Assembly: GCA_034429715.1 (NCBI GenBank)
Contig: DAOUFR010000076.1
Span: forward strand, 1-15,873
DNA from: CAIMUM01 sp034429715
Lineage (GTDB): Bacteria > Chloroflexota > Dehalococcoidia > GIF9 > UBA5629
Reading direction: 5' to 3'
DNA: 15,873 bases
Under the pieces are notes generated by a model, which was given only the letters and a program-made list of their open reading frames with translations, did not search any database and was not told the DNA's origin. Positions 14,495 to 15,873 of the stretch are shown piece after piece; position 1 is the first letter of the stretch; each line of letters starts with the position of its first letter. The position numbers were made by a program, and so were the translations under genes.

Positions 14495-15313
14495 ATGAGA
14501 AATATCAAGTTCATCACACAGGCGGAGTGCGCCCGCGTACGTGGCGTGCTGTTCGACATCGACGACACCTTCACGCACGAGGGCAAGATGCTGCCGCAGG
14601 CCTTCCAGGCGCTGTGGGACCTGCGCGACGCGGGACTGATCACGGTGCCGCTCACGGGGCGCCCGGCCGGATGGTGCGACCACTTCGCGCGCATGTGGCC
14701 GGTGGATGGCGTGGTGGGAGAGAACGGCGCCTTCTACTATTACTACGACCATAAGGCCGGCAAGCTGCGCCAGCGCTATATCTTCACGCCGCAGCAGATC
14801 GCCGACAAACGGAAAAAGCTGGCGACTATTAAAAATGAGGTGCTGCGCCGCGTGCCGGCCGCCGCCGTGGCTTCGGACCAGCCTTTCAGGCTGTTCGACC
14901 TGGCCATCGACTTCTGCGAGGACGTCAAACCTCTCAGCGAGGACGAGATAGACGAGATCTGCCGTGTTTTCGAAAAACACGGCGCCACCCACAAGATCAG
15001 CTCCATACACGTCAACGGCTGGTTCGGCGGCTACAACAAACTCTCCACCGCCAAACTGTTCCTGGAGGAGAGATTCAAGATCAAGTGGAAGGAGGCGCAG
15101 AGCTGCATGCTGTTCGCCGGGGACTCTCCCAACGACGAGCCCATGTTCCAGGCGCTGGAGCTGACCGTGGGAGTGGCCAACATCAGTAATTTCATTTCAC
15201 GCATGAAGCATCCACCGAAGTATATTACGAGTAAAAAAGGCGGGCACGGATTCGCCGAGATGGCCCGCATCATACTGGAGCGAAGAAAACCGTCTAAAGG
15301 AGCAGACAAGTGA
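14495..15313 (+). CDS. HAD-IIB family phosphatase (sugar-phosphatase-like)
   Basis: A 272-residue HAD hydrolase with all four motifs: I VLFDIDDTFTHEG (nucleophile D21, acid D23), II PLTGRP (T54), III K182 in GGYNKLSTAK, and IV FAGDSPNDEPMF (D210, D214). VVGENGAFYYYY is the typical IIB segment after motif II. The cap between motifs II and III fits subclass IIB, which includes trehalose-phosphate, sucrose-phosphate and mannosyl-3-phosphoglycerate phosphatases; the substrate cannot be fixed. The frame extends upstream to 14207, but that part is out of frame inside the membrane protein gene; the ATG at 14495 begins just before the HAD core. There is no clear ribosome site. Its stop overlaps the next start (GTGA). 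Confidence 0.88.
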   Translation: MRNIKFITQAECARVRGVLFDIDDTFTHEGKMLPQAFQALWDLRDAGLITVPLTGRPAGWCDHFARMWPVDGVVGENGAFYYYYDHKAGKLRQRYIFTPQQIADKRKKLATIKNEVLRRVPAAAVASDQPFRLFDLAIDFCEDVKPLSEDEIDEICRVFEKHGATHKISSIHVNGWFGGYNKLSTAKLFLEERFKIKWKEAQSCMLFAGDSPNDEPMFQALELTVGVANISNFISRMKHPPKYITSKKGGHGFAEMARIILERRKPSKGADK

Positions 15314-15873
15314 GCGATAAACCGATCGTCTCTATAGTCAAAGGCAAGTTCCCGCCCGACAGGCAGGAGATAGACAGGATGGTGCGCAAGGCTATTGAAT
15401 TAGCGGGCGGCCTCAAGTCCAAAATCAAGAAGGGCAGCCATGTCGTAATCAAGCCCAACCTGTTCGCACCCTACCCGCCGCCCATATCGGTGGACCGCCG
15501 CGTTATCTCCAGCATGGTCAGGCTGGCGCGCGAGGCCGGCGCCAAACGTGTGACCGTGATCGAGGGCGTGAGCGTGGGCACCCTGATGAAACGCGTCAGG
15601 CCTGCAGCCACGCCCTGCGGACTCAACCGGGGATTCAACACTCTGGAGATCATGCGCATGCTGGGCATCAAGCGCGAGGTCGAGGAGGCGGGCGGCGAGG
15701 TGATAGGCGTCGAGGACGCCGAAAAAGTCGAAGTCGATATCAAGGGCGGCATAGCCCTTCACCGGGTAGACTATCCAAGAATAGTGCTGGACGCCGACTG
15801 CTTCATCAACCTCCCCGCCATGAAGACGCACACCATGACCATGGTGACGCTGTCGATCAAGAACCTGCAGGGG
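15310..15873 (+). CDS. DUF362 domain protein (3' end outside window)
   Basis: The first 188 residues of a DUF362 protein. Family features are HVVIKPNLF about residue 40, AREAGAKRVTVIEG, and FINLPAMKTHTMT...LSIKNLQG at the window edge. DUF362 proteins often carry ferredoxin-type iron-sulfur clusters further on, which cannot be judged here. The function of the family is unsettled. The GTG start at 15310 has a strong AAAGGAG site 7 bases upstream and overlaps the HAD stop by 4 bases, so the two are translationally coupled. The gene has no stop before the end of the sequence. Confidence 0.9.
   Translation, partial: MSDKPIVSIVKGKFPPDRQEIDRMVRKAIELAGGLKSKIKKGSHVVIKPNLFAPYPPPISVDRRVISSMVRLAREAGAKRVTVIEGVSVGTLMKRVRPAATPCGLNRGFNTLEIMRMLGIKREVEEAGGEVIGVEDAEKVEVDIKGGIALHRVDYPRIVLDADCFINLPAMKTHTMTMVTLSIKNLQG

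Noticed and set aside
1..15873. CRISPR array, tRNA or rRNA genes, insertion sequences
   Set aside because: No regularly spaced repeats, no cloverleaf-like or rRNA-like stretches and no transposase motifs were seen by eye on either strand.

Overview
The window looks like a chromosomal segment of a strictly anaerobic bacterium, most likely Chloroflexota (Dehalococcoidia-like). The reasons are an oxygen-sensitive 2-hydroxyacyl-CoA dehydratase/benzoyl-CoA-reductase-type pair, a corrinoid methyl-transfer module (URO-D family methyltransferase, B12-binding protein, C_GCAxxG_C_C protein), and a dispersed repeat ending in CTCGCAATGACG. The taxonomy is inference only. The flanking genes are GC-rich with G/C-ending codons. 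The middle block, about 3280-8160, is visibly AT-rich and reads as a foreign insertion.

Layout. Positions 2-844 (+) hold the 3' part of a zinc-dependent MDR dehydrogenase. Positions 882-3258 (-) hold two overlapping subunits of a 2-hydroxyacyl-CoA dehydratase family enzyme, convergent with the dehydrogenase. Positions 3638-7742 (+) hold a compact three-gene restriction-modification operon: a Cro/CI-type regulator (3698-3925), one polypeptide carrying both an m5C and an m6A DNA methyltransferase (4010-6538), and an HNH nuclease (6528-7742). It is bordered by intergenic stretches of about 380 and 440 bases that contain small coding-like remnants. Next come msrA (8186-8725, +), a dispersed hairpin repeat, and a minus-strand corrinoid methyl-transfer operon (8840-10665) preceded by a C_GCAxxG_C_C protein (10783-11301). 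Divergent from these is a plus-strand pair: a STAS domain fused to a DUF1990/SRPBCC-like domain, then a phytoene-desaturase-like flavoprotein. The last cluster (+) is a small three-helix membrane protein, a HAD-IIB phosphatase and a DUF362 protein that runs off the window.

The most notable system is the restriction-modification island. A fused cytosine-C5/adenine-N6 methyltransferase could protect both strands of an asymmetric site, each with a different base. The chemistry parallels the Alw26I/Eco31I/Esp3I type IIS enzymes, whose characterised nuclease Eco31I also uses an HNH site. A small regulator with a promoter-proximal dyad-rich leader probably times expression. Secondary points are the STAS fusion next to a flavoprotein, the URO-D protein lacking the usual second zinc cysteine, and two genes that look leaderless.
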